DNA of 64,000 bases, taken from NCBI GenBank assembly GCA_949752735.1, contig OX457043.1:46063253-46127252 (forward strand), read 5' to 3'. The position numbers were made by a program, and so were the translations under genes. Each line of letters begins with the position of its first letter. The stretch's first letter is position 1. Origin of the DNA: Lumbricus terrestris (Eukaryota > Annelida > Clitellata > Crassiclitellata > Lumbricidae). Below the pieces are notes generated by a model. It was given only the letters and a program-made list of their open reading frames with translations, was not told the DNA's origin and searched no databases. Positions 9,222 through 37,584 of the stretch are shown here, one piece after another.

Positions 9222-12134
9222 ATGATGAAAGAACTGGTGGAGAAATTATTGCATTTTCCCTCACCGGCTAGTATGGCGGCATTTGAGAGCAAGTCGATGG
9301 AAGAAGTTACGTCTGAATTCATCATTAACACATGCCAACTGCTTCCGAAGTCGTATGCCTTTCTTCCTGATACCGAGCTTAGCCGTGTCGATCACAGCGG
9401 CCATGTGCAATTTTGGATTGTCATTTCTGGAAGCACTGCAGAATTACTTATTCAACCGCTAAATCCATGCATCACCGACTTTGATTGGCTGCAATTTAGA
9501 GCTGATCAACTGGCCTTCTCAGAAGACATCTCTGTGACGTTAAAAGATTGGAGTAGCTTATTCGATGCAATTGAATGCTACAAAATTGAGCCATGCACCA
9601 AGTATCCGAGTTATGTTCGACTGCGACTTATGGGGAAAATGGAATACAATTGGAAATGCAAGCAATTTGATTTCATCCATGCATCTTCTCGGAATGGATA
9701 CGTAAGACCGATGATGGCAACAGCTGCAAATTATGTAACTGCACGTATTGATACATTTATAGAAACTCTGAGTGGTCCGGCATTTAAATGTCAGGTGAAA
9801 CCTACAAGTGTGCCATATGACATTGTCAGAAGTGTGAGGTCCTTTCAGTGGCCTAGTGAAGCCCAAGATTGGCCGAAAAGGCTTAGGGAATGCGCATGGC
9901 CTACGATTGCTACAATCTCCGAAGTGGTACAAAACGGTTGTCACGTTGTATACGTTCAGCATCGTTCTTGCAGAAATGATGCGCTACAGTGGAGATTGTC
10001 ATTTTCGGTTGCAGAAACAATTCTGCTTCAAAGTTGGACTCAAATTCAACAGATTGTCTATCATCTGCTGAGATTCTTGGCCAAGAGAGAATTGATGCAA
10101 GCCGATTGTCCAAAGGAGGATGAGGTCCTGTGTACGTATCATCTAAAGACCCTAATGTTATGGACTTGTGAAGAAGCGCCTCCTGATTGGTGGAATTCCT
10201 CTTCTGTTATTGCGATATGCTGCGAGTTGTTGCAGAAGCTTTCAGAATGGCTAAAAAGAAGATGCTGTCCAAACTATTTTATTCCTGAAGCAAATTTATT
10301 TGGAAGGACCTTCAATTCAACAGTTCTTGACATAACCGAAAAACGACTCGATGAATTTCACAGTCCGGACATTCTCTGCCACTGGCTTCGGGATAATTAT
10401 ATACAGCCATTGACTTCCAATTCTGATGATGGCTTAACGCCGCATGTTGCTAATTATTTATCAAATTTAATTATATATCGAAAGGCGAAGACGCCTAGCT
10501 CCGTGGACTTCCTTTTTTCACTCGGATTTTTGTCTTGCAATTTGTATATTCAGAACATGAGAATCGGATTGATATCAGGGCTGAGCAACTGTCTGAAGCA
10601 CTTTTGTACTTTAAGAAAATTTGCTTCGTTAATATACTGTACACGTTCAATCCTACACACAAAGGAGAACGTCTGGAGTTTCACTTACTATGATATAACT
10701 CTGTTTGGTTTGAATGCAGCGTTTGATCTAAGTTGTCGAAGAACATCGTGGGACAGTGAATTCTTTGTTGAATCTGTCAAAGCAATTTCTCTGCAACCTA
10801 AAATCGTAAGGTGCCAATATCATACATTTCCTCAACCATCCACAGCAGCAAGAAGCAAAATAAAACTTCTTCTAGTGCAAGATTTGATGGAAAGTTTAAC
10901 CGGGTTAAATAGCCGGTCAGAATATCAACTAATATCCATCCTTTCGAAGGCGTTTCTTAGAAAGACTTTAGAATGTAACGACGCTCGCAACAATGGCAGT
11001 GTTCCTGCAGCTTTGGTCTACTTGGCTGCTCTTCATTTTGCAAACTCAGAATACCGAATGGTAATAGACCTTTGCTCAACAGTCTTGATGGATCAAACAA
11101 CATACGTGGAAATTGAAACACTGAATGCAGGTTGTTTGTTCTTTATCGACGACGTCGCCAGAATCGTTGGATTTTGTCTGCTCTTCAACATGACATTGTG
11201 TAACGGAAATATGTGCTATACTAGAGGACAGATTTATACCGATCTTCGTCTTACACCCGAAGTATTTGCTCATTATTTGATGGTTCTGTCTGCAAAGAGA
11301 ATTTCAAAGCAATCAGTGTTGAATTGGACGATGCCAGCTTCGACTCTGCCACTAGATCAATTATTATTGTTAGTTTTATCAAGGCGATATTCCTATATGC
11401 CTACTTTGGTGACGTCAAACATTTCCTTTGAAGCTGTAAGACATTGTATATATTGCAGAACGGATTCAATAATTGAAAATCTGACTTCATGTGTAGATAA
11501 CTTGAAAGTTAAGGAAGAGGTGATTAATGCTCTAACGGAATATGCTTTAGAAAATATGACATCATTCTACAGTTCGATCTACCACAACTTCGGTCTTCAG
11601 TGTAGCACTGGTAACTGCTATCGTGCATTGTCCCTTTACAAATCACGGAAATACGATGAAGTTTTGCATTTATGTGAACAACTCCTTCATGAACCCGATC
11701 TACAGATGCCCTTGCAGAAGTTTGGATTTGCGAATGTTTTGGTTTTGCCACCGCTTGATGTTTACTTCGATAGAGATATTCAGTCATTGCTTGGATTGCA
11801 CACTCTGTTTTATTATTTGTCATCTCTGAATTACTATTCGAGTAATATTAAATTGACCGTCCGGTCAAAGTTTGAACACTTCTTCGCCCGATACATTTAC
11901 TCACGTAAGGCTCCACTATCACACTGTCTTGACTTCTCCTACTCCATCAAATGTCAATATTTTTTGGGAAAACATTTCCTAGCAGGATATTTAATACTCA
12001 GATGTCGATACGACTGCAACCATCATCGCGCAGAAGCATTCACTGAATTTTTTGCTGCTATGAAGTGTAGCCTTCCTTTTGAACATATAATTCACCGGTT
12101 TGTTCAACAAAAGATCCGATCATTCAGAAAATAA
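9222..12134 (+). CDS. Mab-21 / cGAS-like receptor family protein with TPR-like C-terminal extension
   Basis: This is an intronless 970-residue frame and the longest intact gene in the window. Residues about 190-360 carry the Mab-21 signature: WPKRLRECAWP (217-227), QWRLSFSVAE (256-265), YHLKTLMLWTCEEAPPDWW (306-324) and CPNYFIPEANLF (349-360). Upstream, SGS at 69-71 and D86-F-D88 sit where nucleotidyltransferase-fold proteins have their GS motif and paired metal-binding acids. The third acid is not obvious, so catalysis is uncertain. The remaining ~600 residues are helical, with TPR-like stretches near 596-626 (VYLAALHFANSEYRMVIDLC) and 798-826. This layout fits the expanded invertebrate Mab-21/cGLR proteins, some of which sense nucleic acid and make cyclic dinucleotides. 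Sensing is inference here. An out-of-frame ATG at 9214 makes a three-codon upstream frame overlapping the start. No canonical AATAAA lies close after the stop. Confidence 0.85.
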   Translation: MMKELVEKLLHFPSPASMAAFESKSMEEVTSEFIINTCQLLPKSYAFLPDTELSRVDHSGHVQFWIVISGSTAELLIQPLNPCITDFDWLQFRADQLAFSEDISVTLKDWSSLFDAIECYKIEPCTKYPSYVRLRLMGKMEYNWKCKQFDFIHASSRNGYVRPMMATAANYVTARIDTFIETLSGPAFKCQVKPTSVPYDIVRSVRSFQWPSEAQDWPKRLRECAWPTIATISEVVQNGCHVVYVQHRSCRNDALQWRLSFSVAETILLQSWTQIQQIVYHLLRFLAKRELMQADCPKEDEVLCTYHLKTLMLWTCEEAPPDWWNSSSVIAICCELLQKLSEWLKRRCCPNYFIPEANLFGRTFNSTVLDITEKRLDEFHSPDILCHWLRDNYIQPLTSNSDDGLTPHVANYLSNLIIYRKAKTPSSVDFLFSLGFLSCNLYIQNMRIGLISGLSNCLKHFCTLRKFASLIYCTRSILHTKENVWSFTYYDITLFGLNAAFDLSCRRTSWDSEFFVESVKAISLQPKIVRCQYHTFPQPSTAARSKIKLLLVQDLMESLTGLNSRSEYQLISILSKAFLRKTLECNDARNNGSVPAALVYLAALHFANSEYRMVIDLCSTVLMDQTTYVEIETLNAGCLFFIDDVARIVGFCLLFNMTLCNGNMCYTRGQIYTDLRLTPEVFAHYLMVLSAKRISKQSVLNWTMPASTLPLDQLLLLVLSRRYSYMPTLVTSNISFEAVRHCIYCRTDSIIENLTSCVDNLKVKEEVINALTEYALENMTSFYSSIYHNFGLQCSTGNCYRALSLYKSRKYDEVLHLCEQLLHEPDLQMPLQKFGFANVLVLPPLDVYFDRDIQSLLGLHTLFYYLSSLNYYSSNIKLTVRSKFEHFFARYIYSRKAPLSHCLDFSYSIKCQYFLGKHFLAGYLILRCRYDCNHHRAEAFTEFFAAMKCSLPFEHIIHRFVQQKIRSFRK

Positions 12135-12560
12135 TTATCCAGGCATTTCATTGCCTAATGACATGATGGTAAATCCTTAGAAATTTTCTTTTAATTTAAT
12201 ACATGTTCTGCTGAATAACTGTTGGCCTACTTTGCCTAAAGTCGCGGAATTTTACAACACGGAGGAACGACAACAGTGAAAAGGCCATGAGAGATTTCAG
12301 TTTCTTTAGGAATTTTAGGATCAATTGCGTCATGGATGCTTGAAGCTACAATATTGGGCGAAAACGTTTCCAAACATAATTGTAGAGCCATCAAGTGGGT
12401 GCGTCTTAAAAGTGAAACTAGCAAAATTTCTCACTTGTTACTGACCACGTCAAGAAAAATTGTTTTGTGCTCGATTTGCATATTATTAATTAGTTTTAAT
12501 GATCGCGTGCCGTGTATACCTTCGTATCCTTGTGTCGCATGGTTTGACAGGCAGCCGACT
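12135..12560. other. 3' flank of the Mab-21 gene
   Basis: AT-rich flank without a recognisable gene. The open frames here are short and unlike known families. It probably includes the 3' UTR of the upstream gene. Confidence 0.35.
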
Positions 12561-13075
12561 CCATGATGTAGCCTACGTTCCACCACAGTCGCGCGAATGC
12601 TTTATTCTTCATCAGCATGGTGGGGTTTTGCAAATGTGGATCAGAGGAGTCGCCTGCCCGCTATTATTAGAAAGTTGGTACGACAAGGTTTTTTGCCCAG
12701 TATAACACTCCTACTTTTGACATGTTATGTTCTAAAGCAGATGTGTCCCTCTATACTTCTATCCTTTGTGACCCCGGTCATGTCCTCCATTATCTTCTTC
12801 CACCTGAACGTGTAACTGGTCACTCCATTAGGCCCCGATCACATAACCTAGAGATACCACGATGTGATTCGTTGATTGGAAAGGGATTTATCACGAGAAT
12901 GCTATATAGTTAACTTGTTTGGCGATAATAGTTTAGTAATTATATTATAATTTGACTTGTGATTTTAATTTGCACGTTTTTTATTTCCTATTTTTACTTC
13001 GATGTATTATAATGATGTTCTGTGTCCCATTGTGCGTTTGCAAGTGGTGTAATAAAAAAATACTTACCTACTTAC
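12560..13075 (+). mobile_element. 5'-truncated, frameshifted LINE C-terminus
   Basis: One frame reads YSSSAWWGFANVDQRSRL (from about 12600), then KLVRQGFLPS. After a frameshift near 12715, another frame reads CSKADVSLYTSILCDPGHVL, then LLPPERVTGHSIRPRSHNLE and ITRMLY to 12908. These are the conserved last ~110 residues of a non-LTR reverse-transcriptase ORF. A 3' UTR follows, with TAATAAAAAAATAC at 13048 and an ACTT-type tail. The copy is a dead fragment. Confidence 0.7.
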
Positions 13076-13605
13076 TTAATTTTAATTTTAAAAAGTATAT
13101 TGACTTTTGGCTATGATTTGAGACGACAGCCCATAGATGCCATTAGCATTATGATAAATGCGCTATAGAAGTCCGAGATTGGATTGGATCAGATTAGACA
13201 ATGCAAGTTGCAACTCTTTGTGTGTGTGAGGGCTTATAATGATTCAATATTGCTCTTGTGTCTATTTATTGATGGTGACTAAATATTATTGCTTCCAGGA
13301 CAAATGGTCCTCGGACAAAATGTATCAACAGTGTCCCGGATGTCCCTAGACAAAAGTTCCAGGATAAAATGTTCCTATGCAAAAGTCTCAGGATAAAATT
13401 TCCATACCCTCCTGAGACCCAGACATGGTTTTTGTTCTTTTAAATATATTTTTCCATATATACCCCTTCATTAGGATATAATGATATCATGCAAAAAGGT
13501 TTTTAATTGTTTTTATTCATTTCCCCCAGAATTATTTGATGTCCCTTATACGGGACAGTGGGTCTTAACTTTACATCTTTACCAATCAATTTCTAATTCT
13601 CTTTT
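13076..13605. other. Intergenic DNA with GGACAAA-rich patch
   Basis: No gene was seen. At 13295-13410 the motifs GGACAAAATG, AGGATAAAATG and their variants recur about six times in about 115 bp, an irregular short-period repeat. Confidence 0.4.
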
Positions 13606-13609
13606 TCGT

Positions 13610-13733
13610 CGAGACACCCGCTGCGTGTGTAGGCCAACGGCATTCATCCGTGGAGACACCCGCAGCGTGTGTAGACCAATGGCATTCATCCGTGGAGACA
13701 CCCGCAGCGTGTGTAGACCAACGGCATTCAGTT
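13610..13733. repeat. 42-bp tandem repeat, three copies
   Basis: The unit GAGACACCCGCAGCGTGTGT, then AGACCAACGGCATTCATCCG, is repeated three times in a head-to-tail array. The first copy is slightly diverged. It creates an open frame with a threefold repeated peptide that is not otherwise gene-like. Confidence 0.85.
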
Positions 13734-14126
13734 GGCATCTGAGACATAGTCTACATTATTGATGGGTTTTTGCCAAAGATTGCCATCAATGACTGTTGTT
13801 TGTTTTTATACGCAGCGCTCAAATTATTAGTAGGCCTACTTACTGAGTAGGCTATATCGTGTTCCTAATAGCTTAAGGCACCACTTTGTCTTATAATTAT
13901 AGCTAGAAAGCGCTTTGTAGAGTGCATACGCTGCATAGCCTAAGTGGTGTGAATGGGAAAGTAGATCACAGACACAGGCCTTCATACTATAGGCCTACAC
14001 ATAGACATTTACATGCGTACATAGCCTACATTTAGACGGGATGGATAACTGCTGGCATACATGATACATAAATTATATGCATGCAAAATTATATTATAGA
14101 GTAGCTTACATAGATCAAGAGGTGCA

Positions 14127-14130
<4 letters not shown>

Positions 14131-14182
<52 letters not shown>
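14131..14182. repeat. (AT)n microsatellite
   Basis: About 50 bp of uninterrupted AT dinucleotides. Confidence 0.95.
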
Positions 14183-14184
<2 letters not shown>

Positions 14185-14476
14185 ACATAAATAAAAATGT
14201 AAAAAGTTTGTCCCTAATCGAAGTTCTCGGAAAGTTCATGACCGATTCTTTTGAAAATTTTCGCAAAACGCTCCGTTCGAATACGATCGGGTTTGTAAAA
14301 GGATTTCCTGGAAAGAAACAAATCTTTTAGACCAAAAAACAACTTTCTATTCGATTTGACACGTTTATACATTTTAACTTTCACGCAGCCGTCCGCAATT
14401 TTCGCGCATGCGCTGTCGATAGCGCTGTCGATATAATAATTATGGATTCGATCCAACTTCCATTTCAACCGTCTAA

Positions 14477-14582
14477 AGGAAGGGGATGAATGGAGGGGGA
14501 AGGGAGGGAGGGGGAGGGGAGAGGGGAGCGGAAGTGGGAGGGGATGGGGAGGGGGAGGGGAGGGGGAGGGAGGAAGGCGATG
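14477..14582 (+). repeat. G-rich polypurine tract
   Basis: About 105 bp composed almost only of G and A on +, with many GGG and GGGGG runs spaced by one to four bases. This could form G-quadruplexes on + or a triplex. It sits beside the 3' end of the LINE at 14607. Confidence 0.85.
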
Positions 14583-14599
14583 GTGTGTGATCAGCAATT

Positions 14600-15216
14600 C
14601 ATTCATTCATTCCGAAAACTTATATAGCGCCCCTTCATGAAGCCTACTGAGAGGCGCTCCCAGTTCAGCCACAGCTAAAAAGATAGGTCTTGAGCAACTT
14701 GTAGAAAGCAGGCAAATTATTCCGAGGTAGTAAGCGTAGTGCAAGCGGGAGCCTATTCCATGTGGACGGGCCAACCGAGAAGGTTCGACGCTGTCTGGTA
14801 GCAGAGCGGGTTCGAGGGACCAGCAGCTCCCCATTGGCCGAAGAGCGTAAAGTTCTACGGGAGGCTACAACAGAGACAGGGCGACAGAGATCAGATAAGT
14901 AGGAAGGAGCACTACCAATTAAGGACCGCCAAACAAGTGCTGCTATCTTGTACGAGATGCGCTGCGAGACTGGACGCCAGTGCAGAACATCACGCATGTA
15001 GGCAGAAATTGGGGCAAATTTTGGGATATGACCAATAAACCGAGCAGCAGAGCGCATGACCCGGTCAAGACGCCCTATTAAGCTAGATGGGTGGCCGTAA
15101 GTTGAAAGCGATACTTCCAGTAATGATGGTGGAGGAACTGAAAAAGATCGGAATTCAGGAGACAGATCATTCCAAATGCGTGATGCATTCAACATTTCTG
15201 ACTTAACCTCATTCAA
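14600..15216 (-). mobile_element. 5'-truncated CR1/L2-like LINE (RT C-terminus)
   Basis: The minus strand encodes a LINE tail: STYGHPSSLIGRLDRVMRSA, MRDVLHWRPVSQRISYKIAA, GSAPSYLSDL, SANGELLVPRTRSATRQRRT, then the WNRLPLALR box and a final SCG. The 3' end carries GGCGCTATATAAG followed by GAATGAATGAAT, the microsatellite-like tail of CR1/L2-type elements. The copy-B counterpart at 45159-45575 stops at the position matching 14793, which marks one edge of the segmental duplication. Confidence 0.8.
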
Positions 15217-15538
15217 AGATACAATCAGAAAAAAGATAGGCCTGCAGTATGTCTCAATTAACTTTACATAAACAAATATTTCGCTGTCGCATTCTGTCGC
15301 TTAGCACGATTTGCGGAATCCTTCAGTCGTTTTTAAAGTTTTTGATAAAAACAGCTTTTTCTAAGCAGTTCAATTTAGACCAAAAAGATATTTCAACTAA
15401 CGCAAGATTGCGTTATAATCATTGTTATAAGTTTGGCAATGACTGGGCGAGTCCTTTTGCGTCAATCACCCTTGTCCTGTTCTTGATTTGGACATAACAT
15501 CTGTTACCACGGCGTTCACTTCGAAGTCATGACCTCGT

Positions 15539-33284
<17,746 letters not shown>

Positions 33285-33289
33285 CACCT

Positions 33290-33450
33290 GGATACACGAT
33301 GCAAATTGACAAAAGAGTAAACGTCCTGTGATCCAAATGCACACAGAATTAATAGTCTTCACACCTTTTGCTCTCGCAAAAAGCAATACAATAATTATAA
33401 TCGATAATAGCTATTAGGCCTACGTTAAATGTCGCGGATATAAGCAAACA
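33290..33450 (-). promoter_or_regulatory. Probable promoter/5' UTR region of receptor copy A
   Basis: This is the conserved region just upstream of exon 1, matching 55980-56140 of copy B (for example GTAAACGTCCTGTGATCC and GTCGCGGATAT). No TATA element can be named with confidence. Position and conservation are the only evidence. Confidence 0.35.
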
Positions 33451-33478
33451 CCAATGCAGAGAGAGGAGAGCGACAGAA

Positions 33479-33539
<61 letters not shown>

Positions 33540-33850
33540 CAGGCAGACAGACAGACAGAGATAGACGGTCAAAATGATAGACAAGCAGACAGAGAAGAGA
33601 GAGAGAGACAAACACACAGAGCGATGGGGCTGACAGAGACAGACAGACAGACAGAGACAAAGACAGAGACAGAACAAAGAGAATACAGATAACTCTCTTC
33701 TCTGTCTGCCTGTCTATCATTTTGACTGTCTATCTCTGTCTGTCTGCCTGCCTATCTCTCTCCTTTTCTGTCGCTCTCCTCTCTCTCTGTATCTGTCCGC
33801 CTGTCTGTCTCTTATTCTGTCTGTATGTCTGTCTATCTCTCTCTTTTACT
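33448..33850. repeat. Inverted (GA)n/(CT)n palindrome upstream of copy A
   Basis: 33448-33690 reads GA/CAGA and contains CGATGGGGCTGACAGAGA, the complement of copy B near 56240-56260. 33695-33850 reads CT/CTGT in the same direction as copy B. Copy A therefore holds the segment twice, head to head, while copy B (56190-56560) holds it once. Confidence 0.75.
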
Positions 33851-33899
33851 ATACTCAGTGTACCTGTTCTCTCTTTGTCTGCGTCTGCTTCACTATATC

Positions 33900-34125
33900 T
33901 ATGAAATTTCTTGTTATCTTTAATCAGTTTCTGTTCGTTTTCATAATTTTATGGCTTCGTCTTCTACTTTAATTCTTTCTTGTTCTATTTGAAGGCTATC
34001 GTCACCAAGTTCCATGTCTCTTTAGTTTTTTGCCTTAATTATTTGCTTGTCCCTTTCCTATATATGTATACACTAATTTTTCTCCCCCCCCCAGCAAGTC
34101 TCCGCCCAAGTCTCCGCCCATGTTT
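33900..34125. other. A-specific segment ending in CTCCGCCCATG
   Basis: This is absent from copy B, where CTATCTAGACGTCTC is continuous (56582). The right edge has CAAGTCTCCGCCCATG, like the tips of the 50770 and 51883 MITEs, so it is probably a partial or decayed member. The left tip was not found. Confidence 0.4.
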
Positions 34126-34398
34126 AATCTAGACGTCTCTGGGAGACCCTTACACCCCCGCAAAAATTCGACAGCGCAGCATTGATGCAATAAAAAAAGA
34201 TAATTAGATTTAAAGTATGCCTACAGAATCTAACAAACCTACTACCGAACTTGTTATGGTTCTCGAATTTTTTATAGAGAAAATACTAAAAAGGCTATTA
34301 GACTTCTAAGCATAGGAATCGCTATGTTGTTGGAAATTTCGACAGAAAGACAAGAAAAAAGTCGCCAGAAATAATGGCCAGTCAAAGGGTGTCGTCGG

Positions 34399-34863
34399 CA
34401 TAGCTCGATGCGTACGCGTACCTTATATAAGGTACGCGTATCACACGTGCGTACCTTTCAAAGAATAAAATACGCGTACCATACGCGTATTTTATTTCTG
34501 AGTATTATTATATGTCAGTGTTTTGACGCTTCACCGAACGCAGAGTCACTATTCTATTGTTATTATTGTGCACTGTTCACTTTTGCATAATTGCACATAA
34601 AGACACAGAATATCACCAATAAGTTGAGTACCGTACTTGACAAGTGACCAAACTAGTGTTAAGTAGTTTTTTGTACATTTTAATAAAAACTTCGTGATAG
34701 CACCATGTGTAATGTTAAATGCACAATGACTTATAGCATGTGCCACGGTTAAGTGTTGTACCGTACCTTTTACCCCTTTTACGTACCCTTCAATAAGGTA
34801 CGTTAAAATACGTACGTACCTTTCAAACAATAAAATACGTACCATACGTACCCTTGAGCTATG
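34399..34863. mobile_element. hAT-like MITE with CATAGCTC ends
   Basis: Starts CATAGCTCGATGCGTACG and ends GTACCCTTGAGCTATG, with duplication GTCGTCGG (34391-34398 and 34864-34871). Copy B has the empty site at about 56846-56856. Both ends carry arrays of GCGTACC/ACGTACC motifs. No coding capacity. Confidence 0.88.
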
Positions 34864-34871
34864 GTCGTCGG

Positions 34872-35610
34872 TGTCTATGGTTCAAGCGGTCTTTTCTCCG
34901 TCCCACCATAAATCTGAACAACCCCCGCCCCAATCCAAGTAGGGTCACCACTCACCAGGTTAAACCCTGATTGCTGGCTAATTTACATTAAAAGCCCGAA
35001 ACCTTCTCACAGACGATTTCGTCTATATTCGTCTATGTTCTGCAGAAACCGTTTTGAGCAATCACTTTACAAATACTTCTAACCAACGCCCACCTAAATA
35101 TCGGAGCCCAGTCATTAGCGAAAAATTAGATGAAACTTTCTAATCTCACCAGAGTCGTAACTTTCATGTTGCCTCAATTTTCGACCGAAAATTGTTACAC
35201 AACTGAAGCAGCTCAGTTGTCAATTTATTATTATTATTATTAGTCGCATTATTAGATACTAATATTCCTTTCGTAGACTTGAAGAAAATCGGCGACAGCG
35301 TGTCAAGAATGGATAGTTCCTTGCAGAGCGTTTGTTGTGGCTGGTTGCTATTCAACCACGCTGTGTCAGATCAAGGCTGACTAGTGTCACCCCCTCCTTT
35401 CTCAAGGCTTGGGACAGACGCTGCCAAAGTACGAGCAGTGGCGGCTTCCGGTGTGGCAGCTGATGCCCGCATTTATAGTAGCGGCAGATTGCATTACCTG
35501 TGTGCAGAGGCATGGAATGCACGCGACCCCATAAGTATACTCTTCTCGTAACAACAGAGGCGTAGACCTGCAGTTGTCGCAATGGCAGAAATGCACACTT
35601 GCATTTTCAA
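34872..35610. other. Upstream flank of block A, shared with 56857-57740
   Basis: Collinear with copy B, including GGCGACAGCGTGTCAAGAAT and AGTACGAGCAGTGGCGGCTT. No exon is convincing. Short frames on the minus strand that include CCYEKS are shared with B but carry stops and different lengths, so they are not called genes. Confidence 0.5.
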
Positions 35611-35617
35611 TAGACTC

Positions 35618-35698
35618 GTCTCAATAATAATAATAATAACAATAAAAATAGCAATAATAATACTAATACTATTACTACTACTACTAGGCCTACTACTG

Positions 35699-35748
<50 letters not shown>
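35618..35748. repeat. (AAT)n-(ACT)n microsatellite
   Basis: Compound trinucleotide array at the right end of block A. Confidence 0.95.
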
Positions 35749-35749
<1 letters not shown>

Positions 35750-36607
35750 TTCATCTCTCTGGATGGCCTAATTGCCTACATTTTCCTTTCTGTCTCATCC
35801 TTTGTTTTTCAAATCTCGGTCTTTGCACCACCATTACTCTCATCCGGCCAATCACCTCCATCCATAGTTCCACAGCCATCTCGTTATGCATGCATCAACT
35901 CTCCTCCTCCTCCTATTTCTCCGCTGCCTCAGTTTCCACTCTTCCTACTCCCCTAACCCACGCGAGGGCTGCAGCGCAACAGCCGCAGCCACAGCCACAG
36001 CCGAATTTGGCGCCCTGACAACCTGTCACGAATTACACCGAGACTGTTATAATGATATCTAGCTGACTTAGCTATTTTGAAGTGATGCCCTGCATTGGAA
36101 AAAATCTAAGACACTAGATTCATGAATAAACTAAATTATACACAAATTCAACGGTGTTGATTTTCTATGCTTTTTACTCAATCACCATATCAATAGTTCG
36201 TTGAAAAATAAATGTTTACATCATGTTTCCATAACTTGACAGTAAAACATGAACAGGACCATTCTGGTCAACCACACCGAAATGTTTCTAAGTAAATAAA
36301 ACAAATAAAGGTATTTCTTTAACACTGCAACTCTCCATTGTCTTCTGTGAAGATAATGTTCTCTTCCAAGGTAATGTAAGGTAAAAAATGCTCGAATTAA
36401 CCATACGTCTCTGTAGAATAATGTAGCAGTCAAACCGACAACTCCGAGCATTCAAGAACACCACCTGGATATGGTAGACACCACTCCACGACATTCACGA
36501 GTGAACCTGTAGCTGTAGAACAACCACACCACTCCACCAACTTCACGGTTGAACTGGTAGTCGTATAGAACAACCACCCACTCCACGAACGGGGCACCAG
36601 ATATAGG
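35750..36607. other. Unassigned DNA with a short tandem repeat
   Basis: No gene. At 36470-36600 a unit of about 55-60 bp with ACAACCACCCACTCCACGAA-type sequence (ACCACACCACTCCACCAAC, GAACTGGTAGTCGTAT) repeats about two to three times. It may be 5' sequence of the LINE downstream. Confidence 0.4.
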
Positions 36608-37576
36608 TAGGGTTGCCAACTTTTGAATTTGCCATTCCGGGACAACCGTATATAGTCACTTCACTCACTCGATATGTCATTACCGATTTGCACTGTCTTG
36701 TAGGCCTATACGCCTATAATTGCATATAAATGTAACAAGTTTTGTGTATGCCGATATAGGACATACAATACACTAAAAATGGTCGTTAATGCAGATAAAT
36801 TTTCAAAAGACATGTGGTATAAATTTAACAAAACAGTCAGCTTCAAGAAGAGAACTTTTTTAATTCCAATAATCTAAACCTACCAGAGTGACCACTCATG
36901 GTGATCCTAAAGGCTATAGCTGCTATAGCAGAAGGGAAGCTAATAGGTACCGGTATAACCGAGGCTTATAGGCCTACAACTATTCGTCATGCATGCAGCT
37001 TGCATATCATTGTGGGTCTGCGATTGCTTGGAGAGCATAGCCTCTCTTAGGCTTATATACTTATGCTGCAGTGTAAGCAGTTCCACAGCACTGAGCACAA
37101 AGTTCAAAGAAATCAGCACATGGCATGCCAAAATTTGCATTTGCCAGTATAGTTCCGCTTGAAATGACGACAAGTTTGGTGCTCACGAAATTGCGATTGT
37201 TAGACAGCAGCTAGGCCATCTATAGCCTAATGCTGAAGTAACCGAACACCATAGCAAAATGCGTTGGAAATGGACTGGCGTACGTAGCCTACGTACGACA
37301 CAATGCTAGGCCTACTGGTTTGTAAAGTTTTGAAGACTTCAACCTATAGCCCAGCGCTGTGCAACATCCAATTTTCGATCATAAGCGTAAGGTTTGGTAG
37401 AACACAGGACGCGAAATCTTCGTACAATTTGTCGAGTTTAGTGTCAAAATAAGAACATTTTGTGTAGTGAAACTCTACAGCTAATTCCGGGACAATTTGG
37501 GATCAATCCGGGACACGGGACGCACGGGGCCGATTCCGGGACTGTCCCGGCGAATCCGGGACGGTTGGCAGCCCTA
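36608..37576. mobile_element. hAT element with TAGGGTTGCCAAC ends
   Basis: Ends TAGGGTTGCCAACTTTTG and GGTTGGCAGCCCTA, duplication GATATAGG at 36600-36607 and 37577-37584. Repeated CCGGGACA and its complement occur near both ends (36645, 37485-37560). About 970 bp with no transposase frame. Confidence 0.88.
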
Positions 37577-37584
37577 GATATAGG

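Noticed and set aside
13481..13762. 93-residue frame with threefold repeated peptide
   Set aside because: Generated by a 42-bp tandem repeat divisible by three. No conserved domain or promoter evidence.
14214..14606. 130-residue minus-strand frame with Pro-rich start
   Set aside because: Its proline-rich part is the polypurine tract read in reverse. The rest has no family match and no splice context.
35352..35596. Small shared frames upstream of the receptor copies (also 57530-57787)
   Set aside because: Frames differ in length and stops between the two blocks. Similarity is explained by the segmental duplication.
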